This document shows, piece by piece, positions 24,578 to 34,035 of a DNA stretch of 64,000 nucleotides (within the stretch, counting starts at the first letter, position 1; each line of letters begins with the position of its first letter). Under the pieces are notes generated by a model, which worked only from the letters and a program-made list of their open reading frames with translations, was not told the DNA's origin and did no database searches. This DNA comes from an uncultured bacterium (GTDB lineage: Bacteria > Bacteroidota > Bacteroidia > Bacteroidales > Bacteroidaceae), in assembly GCA_946188155.1 (NCBI GenBank), contig CAMHUC010000001.1:110921-174920 (forward strand). The letters run 5' to 3'. A program made the translations under genes and the position numbers.

Positions 24578-27500
24578 ATGTATTTGAGCGGTAGGTTTTA
24601 CGACCAGAAGAGCCGTCTTGTTACGGTGATGATTTCCACGACGGGCGACGGCGGCAGCATCGAGATAGGCAGCGACGCAAGCGGTGTGTATTTCGCCGAT
24701 GACCCCGTGGAGATTACGAGCGAGGTAAACGACACGTTCGACCATCTTCTGAGGCATTCGGCAACTATCCGGCTACTGACGCGCTCATTCCTGCCGGGAT
24801 TGTTCTGCACCGATTGCCGTAATGCCGTGGTGAACATCTACCGTCAGGGCACTTGCATCTTTGCGGGCTTCATAGAGCCTCAGACCTATTCGCAGCCGTA
24901 CAACGACGTACTGGACGAACTGGAGTTGAACTGCATCGACGCGCTTTCAGCCTTGCAGTTCGCCAAGTACCAGAACGTAGGCACGGCGGGAGCGGACTAC
25001 ACGGTTATCAAGAGTTCGGCAGGGCAAAGGACTTTCGGGGCCATTATCAAGGATATGATAGACGCTATTACTGTCAACCTTGACGTAACCTATACGAACA
25101 GTGTGCAAATACTCTACGACTGTAGCCGTGCAAAGGACAACACCACGGCCAGCCGCTATCAGATATTCAACCAGGTATCTATCTCCGAACTGCTGTTTTT
25201 GGGCGACGATGAAGATGACGTATGGCAGCAGGACAAGGTTTTGGAGGAGATATTGAAGTACCTGAACCTGCATATCGTGCAGCAGGGATTTAAGTTCTAT
25301 ATCTTCGCGTGGGAGACCGTCAAGGGCACAGAGCGCATTACGTGGAATGACTTTACCACGGGCGTTGCGACTGAGACCACAGACCGCAAGACGGTTACAA
25401 TCGAACTGTCAAACGTGGCCGATACCGACACGCAGATTAGCATCGGTGAGGTGTTCAACCAGATAGCCGTCAGTTGCGACGTAAAGGAGATAGAGAACGT
25501 CATAGAAAGCCCCCTGAACGAAGACTATCTAACATCGCCCTACACATGGTATCAGAAGTACATGACAGAGTATTTCTGTTGGGGCGAGGGAAGAAGCGCG
25601 TATCATGCTTTCTATGCCATTACCCACGGACAACAGACGGACTACGACGCGGCGGTCATCGTGGACTGGTATCTACAGGTGATGCAGAGCAAGCTATGGA
25701 AGTTTCCCGACCCCAACGGCGGCGACCTGATAGAGAACTACTGCAAGGACGGCATATATCAGCAGCGGCTTCCAAACTCTTTCGCAAGCAGGATCGCAGC
25801 CGCTATCTTCTCTTTGGGCAAGATAGAGAAAAAGGCCAACAGGAGCGACAACAGCCCCACGTCGAGCGTGAGCATGTCGAACCACCTCATCGTGAGCATC
25901 AACGGTAACGAGAATGACAGCGCATCGGGTTGCTACCCGAACGAGACAGCCATCAAGTCGGCAATACCCGTGGCCGTCTACAGGGGCAACACGTCGGGCG
26001 GTGTGTATTCTCCCGCCGACGAATCGACAACTAACTACATCGTCATATCGGGCAAGGTGGTGCTGAACCCGATAATGGCAATGACAGACACCTACAAGCG
26101 ACTGCACGACCGTCAGAGTTGGGGCGATGACTACTGGCATCACACCGTACCGAGCCGTAACAACGAGGACGGCAGATACTACACGCAGCAGCTTTGGCAA
26201 GCCTACACGCCGAGCAGCACGCCGACATGGGCCAACGGCGTAGACCACGGCCTCGTACCGTTCACCAACGAGGGGCCGCAACTCTACGAGTACAACTATA
26301 GCGCAGTCGGTGACGGCACAGACAGGATTTCCAAGGTTTCGGTACTGGCCTGTATGCTTATCATAGGTGACAAGTGCGTAGTGGAGACGGGCACGCAGGG
26401 GCAGACAAGCGACTTCAGGTGGAAACCATACAAGACCCGTGAGCAGTGCGCATCGGATGATGAATATTATCAGCAGTGCTTCTATATCGGCTTCGACCCG
26501 AAGATAGGCGACAAGATAATAGGCACGGAATACGACATGCAGAACAACGTGAACTACACGATGGGCATTGACGCAAAGGGAATAGCGATACCTATCAAGC
26601 AGTCGGACAACGTGAGCGGCACGGTGCAGTTCATGGTATTAGGGCCGGTTAATGCGCTGTGGGATGACATTACCCGCCGTCACCCAACGTTTTTCCGTAG
26701 CACTAAGTGGACAACGAACAGCGTGCCCCTGTTGGCACACATCAGCAACATACAGGTAAAGGACTTTGAAATAAAGGTGTATAGCGACAACGGACTGACG
26801 AACAACACGGGCGACAGCGACCTGGTGTATATGTCGGACACGGGCGAGGCGCACACCAACCGCAAGGACGATATAGAGTTCAAGATAAATTCGGCGCTGA
26901 CTACCGACGAATGCCGACAGTTGGGCGTGACAAACACGGTGAAGATGTCAACGCCGATGGCGGGCACGGGGGCTTTGCTCAGTATATACGACTATATCCG
27001 CAAGGTGCAGGAAAAGCCCGAACGCCTCTACGTTGACAGCTACTACGACGAATACCACTTACCGAGGGTGTCGATGACACAGAAACTGGCCGACACGGCG
27101 GCAGATGTCGGCATATTCCTGCACTACTACCATCCGGCAATAGACAAGGAGTTCTTTGCGGTGGGCATCAGCCGCAATCTTGCAGGGGCCTACGCCGAAC
27201 TTAATCTGAAGGAGGTAGGCGAGGACTGGGGCCTTGTGGACGTTAAGATTATCGGCAAGTCTAAGGCCATAGAGATAGGCGACGGCGCATATAAGGCACT
27301 GATAGAGAAGTTCAACAAGGAACTGGAGAAACTGAAAGGCAACCTGCAATACGTGGAGTATGCCGAATGGTCAGCAAACGTCATGTACTACTGCGAGGCG
27401 TACAACAGCGCGACAGGCGTATTTGAGACATCGTATGTGTGGAACAGGGGCAAGAAGTGGATGTGCCTAAAGACGCTTACGACCCAAGAGCCGAAGTTCG

Positions 27501-27898
27501 GTTGCACCGACTGGCAGGTAGTAGAGGGCGACACTAAGTTCTATCTGGACTTCACGGAGGACTACCAACTGTACGACCCCGACAACTTCAACGGCACGCT
27601 GACCATCGAAGCCAAGTGGGGCACGGAGGACGTGACGGACATCATAGAGCAGGGCGACATCGTATGGGAGCGTGAGTCAAAGGACAAGGACGGCATCGTG
27701 CGTGAACTGTCGGATGAGGCATGGAACATCAGGCACGACACGGACAACTGGCCCACGGAGCGCAAGCAGCTCGTAATGGTGCATTCAGATTTGGACGCAG
27801 GAAGTACGGGCTTCCCATCTTCCGTCAAGTTCCGGGCAACGGCCACGTTGAGGGACGGAGTGGATGAAATGACAGAGAGTGTGGAAATAGAGTATTAA
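24578..27898 (+). CDS. Tail tip / baseplate protein
   Basis: A 1106-aa protein directly after the tape measure, where distal-tail and tail-associated proteins are found. The N-terminal part (RLVTVMISTTGDGGSIEIG ... FAGFIEPQTYSQPYND) is a beta-rich domain resembling distal tail hub domains. The rest has repeated beta segments and ends in a Trp/Tyr-rich region (WSANVMYYCEAYNSATGVFE). No enzyme motif is evident. It probably forms the tail tip that carries the fibres. Confidence 0.75.
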   Translation: MYLSGRFYDQKSRLVTVMISTTGDGGSIEIGSDASGVYFADDPVEITSEVNDTFDHLLRHSATIRLLTRSFLPGLFCTDCRNAVVNIYRQGTCIFAGFIEPQTYSQPYNDVLDELELNCIDALSALQFAKYQNVGTAGADYTVIKSSAGQRTFGAIIKDMIDAITVNLDVTYTNSVQILYDCSRAKDNTTASRYQIFNQVSISELLFLGDDEDDVWQQDKVLEEILKYLNLHIVQQGFKFYIFAWETVKGTERITWNDFTTGVATETTDRKTVTIELSNVADTDTQISIGEVFNQIAVSCDVKEIENVIESPLNEDYLTSPYTWYQKYMTEYFCWGEGRSAYHAFYAITHGQQTDYDAAVIVDWYLQVMQSKLWKFPDPNGGDLIENYCKDGIYQQRLPNSFASRIAAAIFSLGKIEKKANRSDNSPTSSVSMSNHLIVSINGNENDSASGCYPNETAIKSAIPVAVYRGNTSGGVYSPADESTTNYIVISGKVVLNPIMAMTDTYKRLHDRQSWGDDYWHHTVPSRNNEDGRYYTQQLWQAYTPSSTPTWANGVDHGLVPFTNEGPQLYEYNYSAVGDGTDRISKVSVLACMLIIGDKCVVETGTQGQTSDFRWKPYKTREQCASDDEYYQQCFYIGFDPKIGDKIIGTEYDMQNNVNYTMGIDAKGIAIPIKQSDNVSGTVQFMVLGPVNALWDDITRRHPTFFRSTKWTTNSVPLLAHISNIQVKDFEIKVYSDNGLTNNTGDSDLVYMSDTGEAHTNRKDDIEFKINSALTTDECRQLGVTNTVKMSTPMAGTGALLSIYDYIRKVQEKPERLYVDSYYDEYHLPRVSMTQKLADTAADVGIFLHYYHPAIDKEFFAVGISRNLAGAYAELNLKEVGEDWGLVDVKIIGKSKAIEIGDGAYKALIEKFNKELEKLKGNLQYVEYAEWSANVMYYCEAYNSATGVFETSYVWNRGKKWMCLKTLTTQEPKFGCTDWQVVEGDTKFYLDFTEDYQLYDPDNFNGTLTIEAKWGTEDVTDIIEQGDIVWERESKDKDGIVRELSDEAWNIRHDTDNWPTERKQLVMVHSDLDAGSTGFPSSVKFRATATLRDGVDEMTESVEIEY

Positions 27899-27916
27899 CG
27901 ATAATGATGATTGACT

Positions 27917-29074
27917 ATGAAGATTAAAAGATTTGATTTCAATTTTCGACCGCTGCAAGTAGACATAAGTTTTACTACGTCGGGAAGCATACCCAACAGG
28001 CAGAACTACGACGCGGCAACGGGAGAGTACACGCCCGATTTCACGCTTACGCCGCTTATTATCCAGCCCGAAGTCAGCGTAATAGACAAAGACGAAGTGC
28101 TACAGGCCGGGCGCGTAAACCAAAGTTTGACTAATATAGCATGGTACGAGATTGACAACGGTACGCGCACCCTGATTGCAGCCGCTAACGAAAACTACGA
28201 AATGACTACGAGCGGCAGCAACGCCGGGCGTATCAAGGTAAAGCGCAACGCCGCCGTAAACACCGTGCTTACGTTGGAGTTTAACGCGCAGTACGTAGAC
28301 CCCCGTACTAATCAGATACACACAATACAAAAAACCTATCCCGTCTATTGCGATAACGCGACGGTTGGTTTTCCTGAATTGTTCTTAGATGCAGCCGACC
28401 AAACCCTGTATAACCCGCTTGTGCATGAAGATACGCAGGTAGTGAAAGCGAGCCTGAAATTAGGCGGTAACGAGGTATTGGCAGCGCGTCGTATCTTTGT
28501 ATGGGAAAAGTACCGTAGTGATGGCTCATGGTCACAGGTAGGCACGGACGAAACTTTGGACTACGACGTTACCGTAGCAAACGACGGTTTGAGCGTTACC
28601 GTAGACCGTAGCAAGATGGGCAGCGAGTTGTACCTACGTTGCAGGGCCAAATACGACGTTTACGGCGACCCGGCAAGCGTTACCCTGACAGACGGTAGCC
28701 CCTCAAAGGTTATTTCGTTTATCCGTAGAATCCCGAAATTTGAGTTTGATATTGCGGGCGTACCTACCAATATACCCGAAATAGTTTCGATTGCGCCCAA
28801 CGCCTCAATATGGGATGTAAACGGCCCCATTGACAACCCCGAAAGGGAACTATTGCCGCTTTGGTACGTTGCTACCAACAAGGCATCGGGCAGCTTATCG
28901 TACACGCAGGTAGGACACGGCGTAAGCCCTGTTTTGCCTACCAAGGCTATGAGCCAGCAGTACGGCGCAGTATTCGGCTTAGACGTTAAGGATTGCGGCC
29001 CTACGTGCGCTATGGAAGATAGCGACGGAAAGGTATTTACCGACAGCGACGGAAAAATATTATTATTCAAATAA
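27917..29074 (+). CDS. Phage structural protein (fibre/baseplate-associated)
   Basis: A 385-aa, mostly beta protein of unrecognised family, in the fibre gene cluster. It contains an Ig-like stretch (VTVANDGLSVTVDRSKMGSE) and ends in an acidic repeat MEDSDGKVFTDSDGKILLFK. The ATG at 27917 is preferred to a TTG at 27911. Similar C-terminal DSDGK repeats occur in Bacteroidetes phage tail proteins. It probably belongs to the tail fibre assembly. Confidence 0.6.
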   Translation: MKIKRFDFNFRPLQVDISFTTSGSIPNRQNYDAATGEYTPDFTLTPLIIQPEVSVIDKDEVLQAGRVNQSLTNIAWYEIDNGTRTLIAAANENYEMTTSGSNAGRIKVKRNAAVNTVLTLEFNAQYVDPRTNQIHTIQKTYPVYCDNATVGFPELFLDAADQTLYNPLVHEDTQVVKASLKLGGNEVLAARRIFVWEKYRSDGSWSQVGTDETLDYDVTVANDGLSVTVDRSKMGSELYLRCRAKYDVYGDPASVTLTDGSPSKVISFIRRIPKFEFDIAGVPTNIPEIVSIAPNASIWDVNGPIDNPERELLPLWYVATNKASGSLSYTQVGHGVSPVLPTKAMSQQYGAVFGLDVKDCGPTCAMEDSDGKVFTDSDGKILLFK

Positions 29075-29091
29075 CATTAAAACTTTCGATT

Positions 29092-29751
29092 ATGGCACGT
29101 TACATTAAAGCAAATCCAAAAGTGGTTAGTTATCTGCATTTGGAAAACGACAGAAACAAGTTAAAGGATGGCAACTATATTCTTTGGTTGCAAGACATGA
29201 TGGCCTTTGGCCCGCTACCGCGTTTGGCCGACACCCTACAGCGTATCGGTGCTATTGCGCTTTTGCCCCACGAAGCCCGCGAAGAGCAGTACGGTATAAC
29301 CACGCGCCCGCTACCTGTAGCCACCGACCCGGAATTTATCATAGAAGAGCCGGAGGCCGAAACCGAGACACCCGCCGGGGAATCAGGCGACGGCAACGGT
29401 GAGACAGAGACCCCGACAGGCGGCGAGGGTACAGGCGAGAGCGAGACACCCGCAGAGGAACCAGGCGAGGGTACAGGCGAAACCGAAACGCCCGTAGAGA
29501 CACCCGCCGAGGAAACCGAAACGCCCGTAGAGACACCCGCCGAGGAAACGGAAACGCCTACCAACGGCGAAACCGAGACACCGGCCAACGGCGACCAACC
29601 CGGAGAGGGTGAAACGGAAACGCCTACCAACGGCGAGACCGAAACCCCCGGAGAGGAAACCGAGGAATCTAACGAGGAAACGGAAAGCATCGACAGCGGC
29701 GACGTTGGCGACGTAGAAGATGTGTTAAACCCTAACAATGAGGAGGAATAA
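29092..29751 (+). CDS. Structural protein with Glu-Thr-Pro repeat tail
   Basis: A 219-aa protein. About 80 N-terminal residues are globular (YIKANPKVVSYLHLENDRNK, GNYILWLQDMMAFG). Residues 85-200 are low-complexity repeats built on ETETP/ETPAE units, including two near-identical DNA copies at about 29482-29545. The repeat is extremely acidic and probably disordered. It may act as a spacer or as a surface segment in the fibre cluster. Repeat number could vary between relatives. Confidence 0.65.
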   Translation: MARYIKANPKVVSYLHLENDRNKLKDGNYILWLQDMMAFGPLPRLADTLQRIGAIALLPHEAREEQYGITTRPLPVATDPEFIIEEPEAETETPAGESGDGNGETETPTGGEGTGESETPAEEPGEGTGETETPVETPAEETETPVETPAEETETPTNGETETPANGDQPGEGETETPTNGETETPGEETEESNEETESIDSGDVGDVEDVLNPNNEEE

Positions 29752-29754
29752 ACT

Positions 29755-30903
29755 ATGAGTAGCGCGTCAACAACCAGAACTATTAAGTTCATAAGCAAAG
29801 CCGGTACGTACATGGCTACTATCATGTGCCCGGACGGTGATTTGTTCCAGTATTGGGATGGCACAGGGGCAGACCAAACCGTTTTCCCCAACTTTGCCAC
29901 GATGCAACCTAAGTTGAATTTCATTTGCACGTCGAGCCGCGTAGCCGAGGGTATAGCAACTATAGCCTCTATGCGCTACTATTTCGGCGGCACGGAGATT
30001 ACGTTTAACGCAAGCGGCTATAGTACCGGCCTGTTTGGTGACGGCACGGCCAACGGCAGTTACTTTAAGAAGTACGCCGCCGACGGTAGTACGAATCTGT
30101 ACCCCGGTTTGCAGATATTGAAGAATATCGCAGCCCTTGCAAGTTACCTACCCGTTACTATCAAGATGGTAGCCACTATCTACTACGGTACACAGGAGGA
30201 TAGCATTTCAGCCGACTACACTATACCCATTCAGCAAAAGGCGCAGTTTGCCGGTAAGGTTACTATCGTTGCGGGCGATAACAAGAGTTTCGTTATTAGC
30301 AGTAAGGGCGACAGTTGTATTTTGCAGGCTAAAGCCTACAGCAACGAGGGCGCGTTATCCGTTGGCCTTACCTACAAGTGGGAGCAGTTCGACCCGACAG
30401 CCGCCGGAAACGTGGACGGTTGGAAGTTGTTAGGCAGTTCGGATAACGAGGGCTTTGGCAATTCCGCAACCCTTACCGTAACGGAAAGCATGATAGACAC
30501 CTACGGCGAGTTCAGGCTAACCGTTAAACGTAACGGCTCATTCTACGGTATGGACGTGCAGGGCGTTGTCGATAAGTCAGACCCTTACGACATTGACCCG
30601 CACCCCAGCCCCGAAGATGAAACGATAGACGAAGATACGAGCAGCAGCCGCGACCATGTGACTTATACGCCTGTATTGGTTACGAGAGGCGGCACAGCCG
30701 TTTCGCCTAACCCCCTCTACTATTTCTTAGTGAGAGACGCGGCGGGCGTTGTGTTGAACAAGTACAGAGACGGTAACGCCGCCGTAAACGGTAGCGACCC
30801 AATGGAACTTTCAACTAACGCGATGGCATCGTACACCGTTACCCGTGAGCAATGCCAAGCCGGAGGCGGTGATATTTCAATAACCATTCAGGCAGCAAGT
30901 TAA
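29755..30903 (+). CDS. Phage structural protein (fibre cluster)
   Basis: A 382-aa protein starting 3 bp after the repeat protein. Beta-rich with Ig-like segments (VTIVAGDNKSFVISSKGDS, ATLTVTESMIDTYGEFRLT). It resembles the 27917 gene in position and composition, although clear homology is not shown. No catalytic motif is seen. Probable minor tail or fibre component. Confidence 0.6.
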   Translation: MSSASTTRTIKFISKAGTYMATIMCPDGDLFQYWDGTGADQTVFPNFATMQPKLNFICTSSRVAEGIATIASMRYYFGGTEITFNASGYSTGLFGDGTANGSYFKKYAADGSTNLYPGLQILKNIAALASYLPVTIKMVATIYYGTQEDSISADYTIPIQQKAQFAGKVTIVAGDNKSFVISSKGDSCILQAKAYSNEGALSVGLTYKWEQFDPTAAGNVDGWKLLGSSDNEGFGNSATLTVTESMIDTYGEFRLTVKRNGSFYGMDVQGVVDKSDPYDIDPHPSPEDETIDEDTSSSRDHVTYTPVLVTRGGTAVSPNPLYYFLVRDAAGVVLNKYRDGNAAVNGSDPMELSTNAMASYTVTREQCQAGGGDISITIQAAS

Positions 30904-30919
30904 AAAATCGTTTAGCACT

Positions 30920-33595
30920 ATGGGAGTAGCAGTAACACGAGTAGTTAAGTTTATCCGCAAAGGTACGGGAATTTCCCGTACCGATGTGGAGTACGCAGAT
31001 AGTACGAGTAATTCCGTAGCCCCTGCGTCGGGATGGACTACAAACGCCCCGGCATGGCAAAACGGGCATTACATTTGGCAGCGGGTAAGGTTTATCTATA
31101 CCGACGGCACAGACGGTTATAGTAACCCGGTTTGTCTTTCAGGTGGTAAGGGTATTTCCAAGATTGAAGAATATTACCTTGCTACGTCGGCATCGTCAGG
31201 CGTAACAACGGCTACGCAGGGATGGACTAAGGCCGTTCAAAGTGTTACGGCTACTAACAAGTATCTTTGGAACTATGAAGTAGTGACCTATACCGATGGC
31301 ACTACGACTACTACGACACCCGTAATAATAGGTACATACGGCGACAAAGGCGTAGGCATTACGTCTATAACGGAGCATTATTTGGCTACGTCTGCATCGT
31401 CAGGCGTTACGCGCTCTACGTCGGGATGGACTACGACCGTTCAGAGCGTTACGGCAACAAAGAAATACCTTTGGAACTATGAGACCGTAACCTATACAGA
31501 CGGTAGTACAGCCGACACAGACCCCGTTATTATAGGTGTTTATGGTGACAAGGGCGATACCGGCAACGGTATTTCGTCGGTAGTCGAATACTACTTAGCG
31601 AGTTCGTCAAGTTCAGGCGTTACTACATCTACGACAGGATGGACTACAGACCCGACGGCAACAGCGGCCACAATGACCAAGACGAAAAAGTACCTTTGGA
31701 ACTACGAGCGCATAAACTACACAGACGGTACGCACGTAGACACAACGCCCGCTATCATTGGCCGCTTTGGTGATACCGGCGTAGGCATTACGTCTATAAC
31801 GGAGCATTATTTGGCTACGTCTGCATCGTCAGGCGTTACGCGCTCTACGTCGGGATGGACTACGACCGTTCAGAGCGTTACGGCAACAAAGAAATACCTT
31901 TGGAACTATGAGACCGTAACCTATACAGACGGTAGTACAGCCGACACAGACCCCGTTATTATAGGTGTTTATGGTGACAAGGGCGACCAAGGAGATACGG
32001 GCGACAGCGCACCAGCGGCCACCGCGTCGCCTGACAAAATAACTATCCCCTGTTACAATGGCGGCACGGTGAAAAGTCAGACGGTTAAGAGCGTTACGTT
32101 CTACTTAAAGGTGGGAACAAACGACGCAACCGTTACAAACGTAACAAGCGGTACGAAGCCAACAGGCGTTAGCGTCCAAGGCGTATATAATAACGCCGTT
32201 ACTATTACCGTTGGCACAGATGCAACGGCAAGCGGCATGGCAAATGGCGTTACTTTTACGGTTACGGGAACATACGGCGGCAAAACGTATTCTGCTAAAG
32301 TTACCGTAGCCCTAATCGGTACTATCGAGGGGCCGCAAGGCAACCCAGGCAGTCCGGGAAGCCCCGGAAGTCCGGGAGGCCAAGGCAGCAGAGGCCCCGC
32401 GTTACGCGGCCCGCAGGATTGGAACGCGCTAACGGAAGATGGCACGGTAAGTTATCAATTCTACCAAGGTGCAGAGGGTGAGCCGTATTTGGATTTTGTC
32501 ATTTATAACGGCTATTATTACGTTTGTAAGAAGTCGCACACCAATAAGAACTATTTGCCGACAAATACGACCTATTGGACGCTAACGGACAAAGTGGCTA
32601 TGATTGCCGCAAGTGTTCTGTTTGCGGAGCATGGTTATTTTGGCGACGCTATTATTAGTGGCCAATGGCTTATTTCGGCTAACGGTACGATAGACGGTAC
32701 GCTTTACACCAAGGGGCAAACGTATAATTCAGAATTAGCGTACAACCTGTTTAACGCTAATAGCCCAATGGGTAACGACATTTCCAAGTATAACAATACC
32801 GAAACGTCTACGCTATCAAGTAGCGCAACGTCTCTAAATAAGGCTACCGTATATCTGGAGGCGGGCAGGGTATATAAACTAACTTGCGTAGGCTATTCAA
32901 GTAACGCGAGTAACCCGTGCTATGTGCGATTGGTTAAGACTGATGATAGTAGCGTAATGGTAACGCCTGTAAACCTTAATAGCACATCGAGCGTTACGCG
33001 GTATGGTATGGCGCATATTACGCAGTCAGGTAACTACTATATTCAGTTGTACCACACATCTACCGGCGCGACAGGTACGGTAACGAGTTGTGAACTTGTA
33101 GAAAAGTGCTTTGCCCCGACCTACGCGCTAAATCTTATGTCAGGTAAGACGTATCAGCGCGACGGTGTATTTACCGGCTTTATCCGTAAGGGAAAGACGA
33201 AGATAACCACAAGCAATATTAACAACTATAAGCGCAGCGACATTGCAACGGCAACCGTATTGGACTTTGACAAATGCGGCTCTTTTATCGAATTGTCAAC
33301 CGGCACGGCAAGTTATTTCTCTTTGCCCCTGTTAAGTTCCGCTATCGCAAACCGATACACAACCGCACAGAAAGACGATATACGCTCATTTATCGGTACT
33401 AAGTTATTGGTATATAACAATTCAGGCTCTAACTTATCGATAACGTATAAGTGGACTACATCGGGCGGCACGTATGGCTACACCCTGTATAACGGTAATT
33501 GCGTAGAATTAGAGTGCAAGATGGATAAAGACGATGGCGACAACGGCACGGAGGTAATCTATTGGGACATAATCAAAACAGCAGCACCCGTTTAA
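30920..33595 (+). CDS. Tail fibre with tandem repeats and collagen-like segment
   Basis: An 891-aa fibre protein. Residues about 75-360 hold four imperfect repeats of roughly 70 aa (each with YYLATSASSGVT, TGWT/SGWT, KKYLWNYE and YTDG elements). Two of them are encoded by an exact 209-bp DNA duplication. A short collagen-like segment follows (GPQGNPGSPGSPGSPGGQG), then a GPALRGPQDW motif and a beta-rich C-terminal receptor or carrier region. The whole looks like a modular fibre. It precedes the retroelement by 440 bp. Confidence 0.85.
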   Translation: MGVAVTRVVKFIRKGTGISRTDVEYADSTSNSVAPASGWTTNAPAWQNGHYIWQRVRFIYTDGTDGYSNPVCLSGGKGISKIEEYYLATSASSGVTTATQGWTKAVQSVTATNKYLWNYEVVTYTDGTTTTTTPVIIGTYGDKGVGITSITEHYLATSASSGVTRSTSGWTTTVQSVTATKKYLWNYETVTYTDGSTADTDPVIIGVYGDKGDTGNGISSVVEYYLASSSSSGVTTSTTGWTTDPTATAATMTKTKKYLWNYERINYTDGTHVDTTPAIIGRFGDTGVGITSITEHYLATSASSGVTRSTSGWTTTVQSVTATKKYLWNYETVTYTDGSTADTDPVIIGVYGDKGDQGDTGDSAPAATASPDKITIPCYNGGTVKSQTVKSVTFYLKVGTNDATVTNVTSGTKPTGVSVQGVYNNAVTITVGTDATASGMANGVTFTVTGTYGGKTYSAKVTVALIGTIEGPQGNPGSPGSPGSPGGQGSRGPALRGPQDWNALTEDGTVSYQFYQGAEGEPYLDFVIYNGYYYVCKKSHTNKNYLPTNTTYWTLTDKVAMIAASVLFAEHGYFGDAIISGQWLISANGTIDGTLYTKGQTYNSELAYNLFNANSPMGNDISKYNNTETSTLSSSATSLNKATVYLEAGRVYKLTCVGYSSNASNPCYVRLVKTDDSSVMVTPVNLNSTSSVTRYGMAHITQSGNYYIQLYHTSTGATGTVTSCELVEKCFAPTYALNLMSGKTYQRDGVFTGFIRKGKTKITTSNINNYKRSDIATATVLDFDKCGSFIELSTGTASYFSLPLLSSAIANRYTTAQKDDIRSFIGTKLLVYNNSGSNLSITYKWTTSGGTYGYTLYNGNCVELECKMDKDDGDNGTEVIYWDIIKTAAPV
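31349..31557 (+). repeat. 209-bp perfect direct repeat, copy 1
   Basis: Identical to 31778-31986 over 209 bp as far as I can compare base by base. Both copies are in frame in the tail fibre gene and encode one ~70-aa repeat unit. Confidence 0.85.
31778..31986 (+). repeat. 209-bp perfect direct repeat, copy 2
   Basis: Exact second copy of 31349-31557, offset 429 bp, with a divergent unit between them. Confidence 0.85.
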
Positions 33596-33607
33596 TAATT
33601 TGAGAAT

Positions 33608-34012
33608 ATGAAAACAAAAGTAATCTTTAACGACACTATCCCGTTTAAGGGATTTATCGCTATGTGTTTGTGGCCGTTTATATTCGTCAGGAATAACGCG
33701 GCAAACCACTATAACACGGTGGCAAACAACCACGAACACATACACGCGGAGCAACAAAAGGAAATGCTTTTAGTTGGCATCGTATTAGCCGCTATCGGCT
33801 ACGCCTTTGTCGGACTTTGGGCGTTGCTCTTTGTGCCTTTGTTCTTTTGGTGGTACGGTATCGAATACCTGTACCGGCTTTGTCAGTACCGCGACACCAA
33901 AAAGGCATACCGTAACATTTCGACAGAGCGGGAAGCCTACGCCAACGAAAAGGATTTAACCTACCTTACCAACCGTAGGCGTTTCGCATGGACTAAGTAT
34001 TTACACATTTAA
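33608..34012 (+). CDS. Membrane protein with HExxH zinc-protease-like motif
   Basis: A 134-aa protein containing the motif NNHEHIHAEQQKE, an HExxH signature, followed by a long hydrophobic region (LLVGIVLAAIGYAFVGLWAL and LLFVPLFFWWYGIEYLY). A later ISTEREAYANE could supply the third zinc ligand. Similar small Bacteroidetes proteins share the HExxHxxQQ and SFEREAYAN signatures. It may be a membrane metalloprotease or a degenerate relative. It lies just upstream of the DGR target gene. Confidence 0.65.
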   Translation: MKTKVIFNDTIPFKGFIAMCLWPFIFVRNNAANHYNTVANNHEHIHAEQQKEMLLVGIVLAAIGYAFVGLWALLFVPLFFWWYGIEYLYRLCQYRDTKKAYRNISTEREAYANEKDLTYLTNRRRFAWTKYLHI

Positions 34013-34035
34013 TAACCCATTAAATTTTAAGTATT

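Noticed and set aside
29175..29930. 251-aa minus-strand frame rich in Ser/Val
   Set aside because: Mirror image of the Glu-Thr-Pro repeat gene; the repeats keep the complementary frame open.
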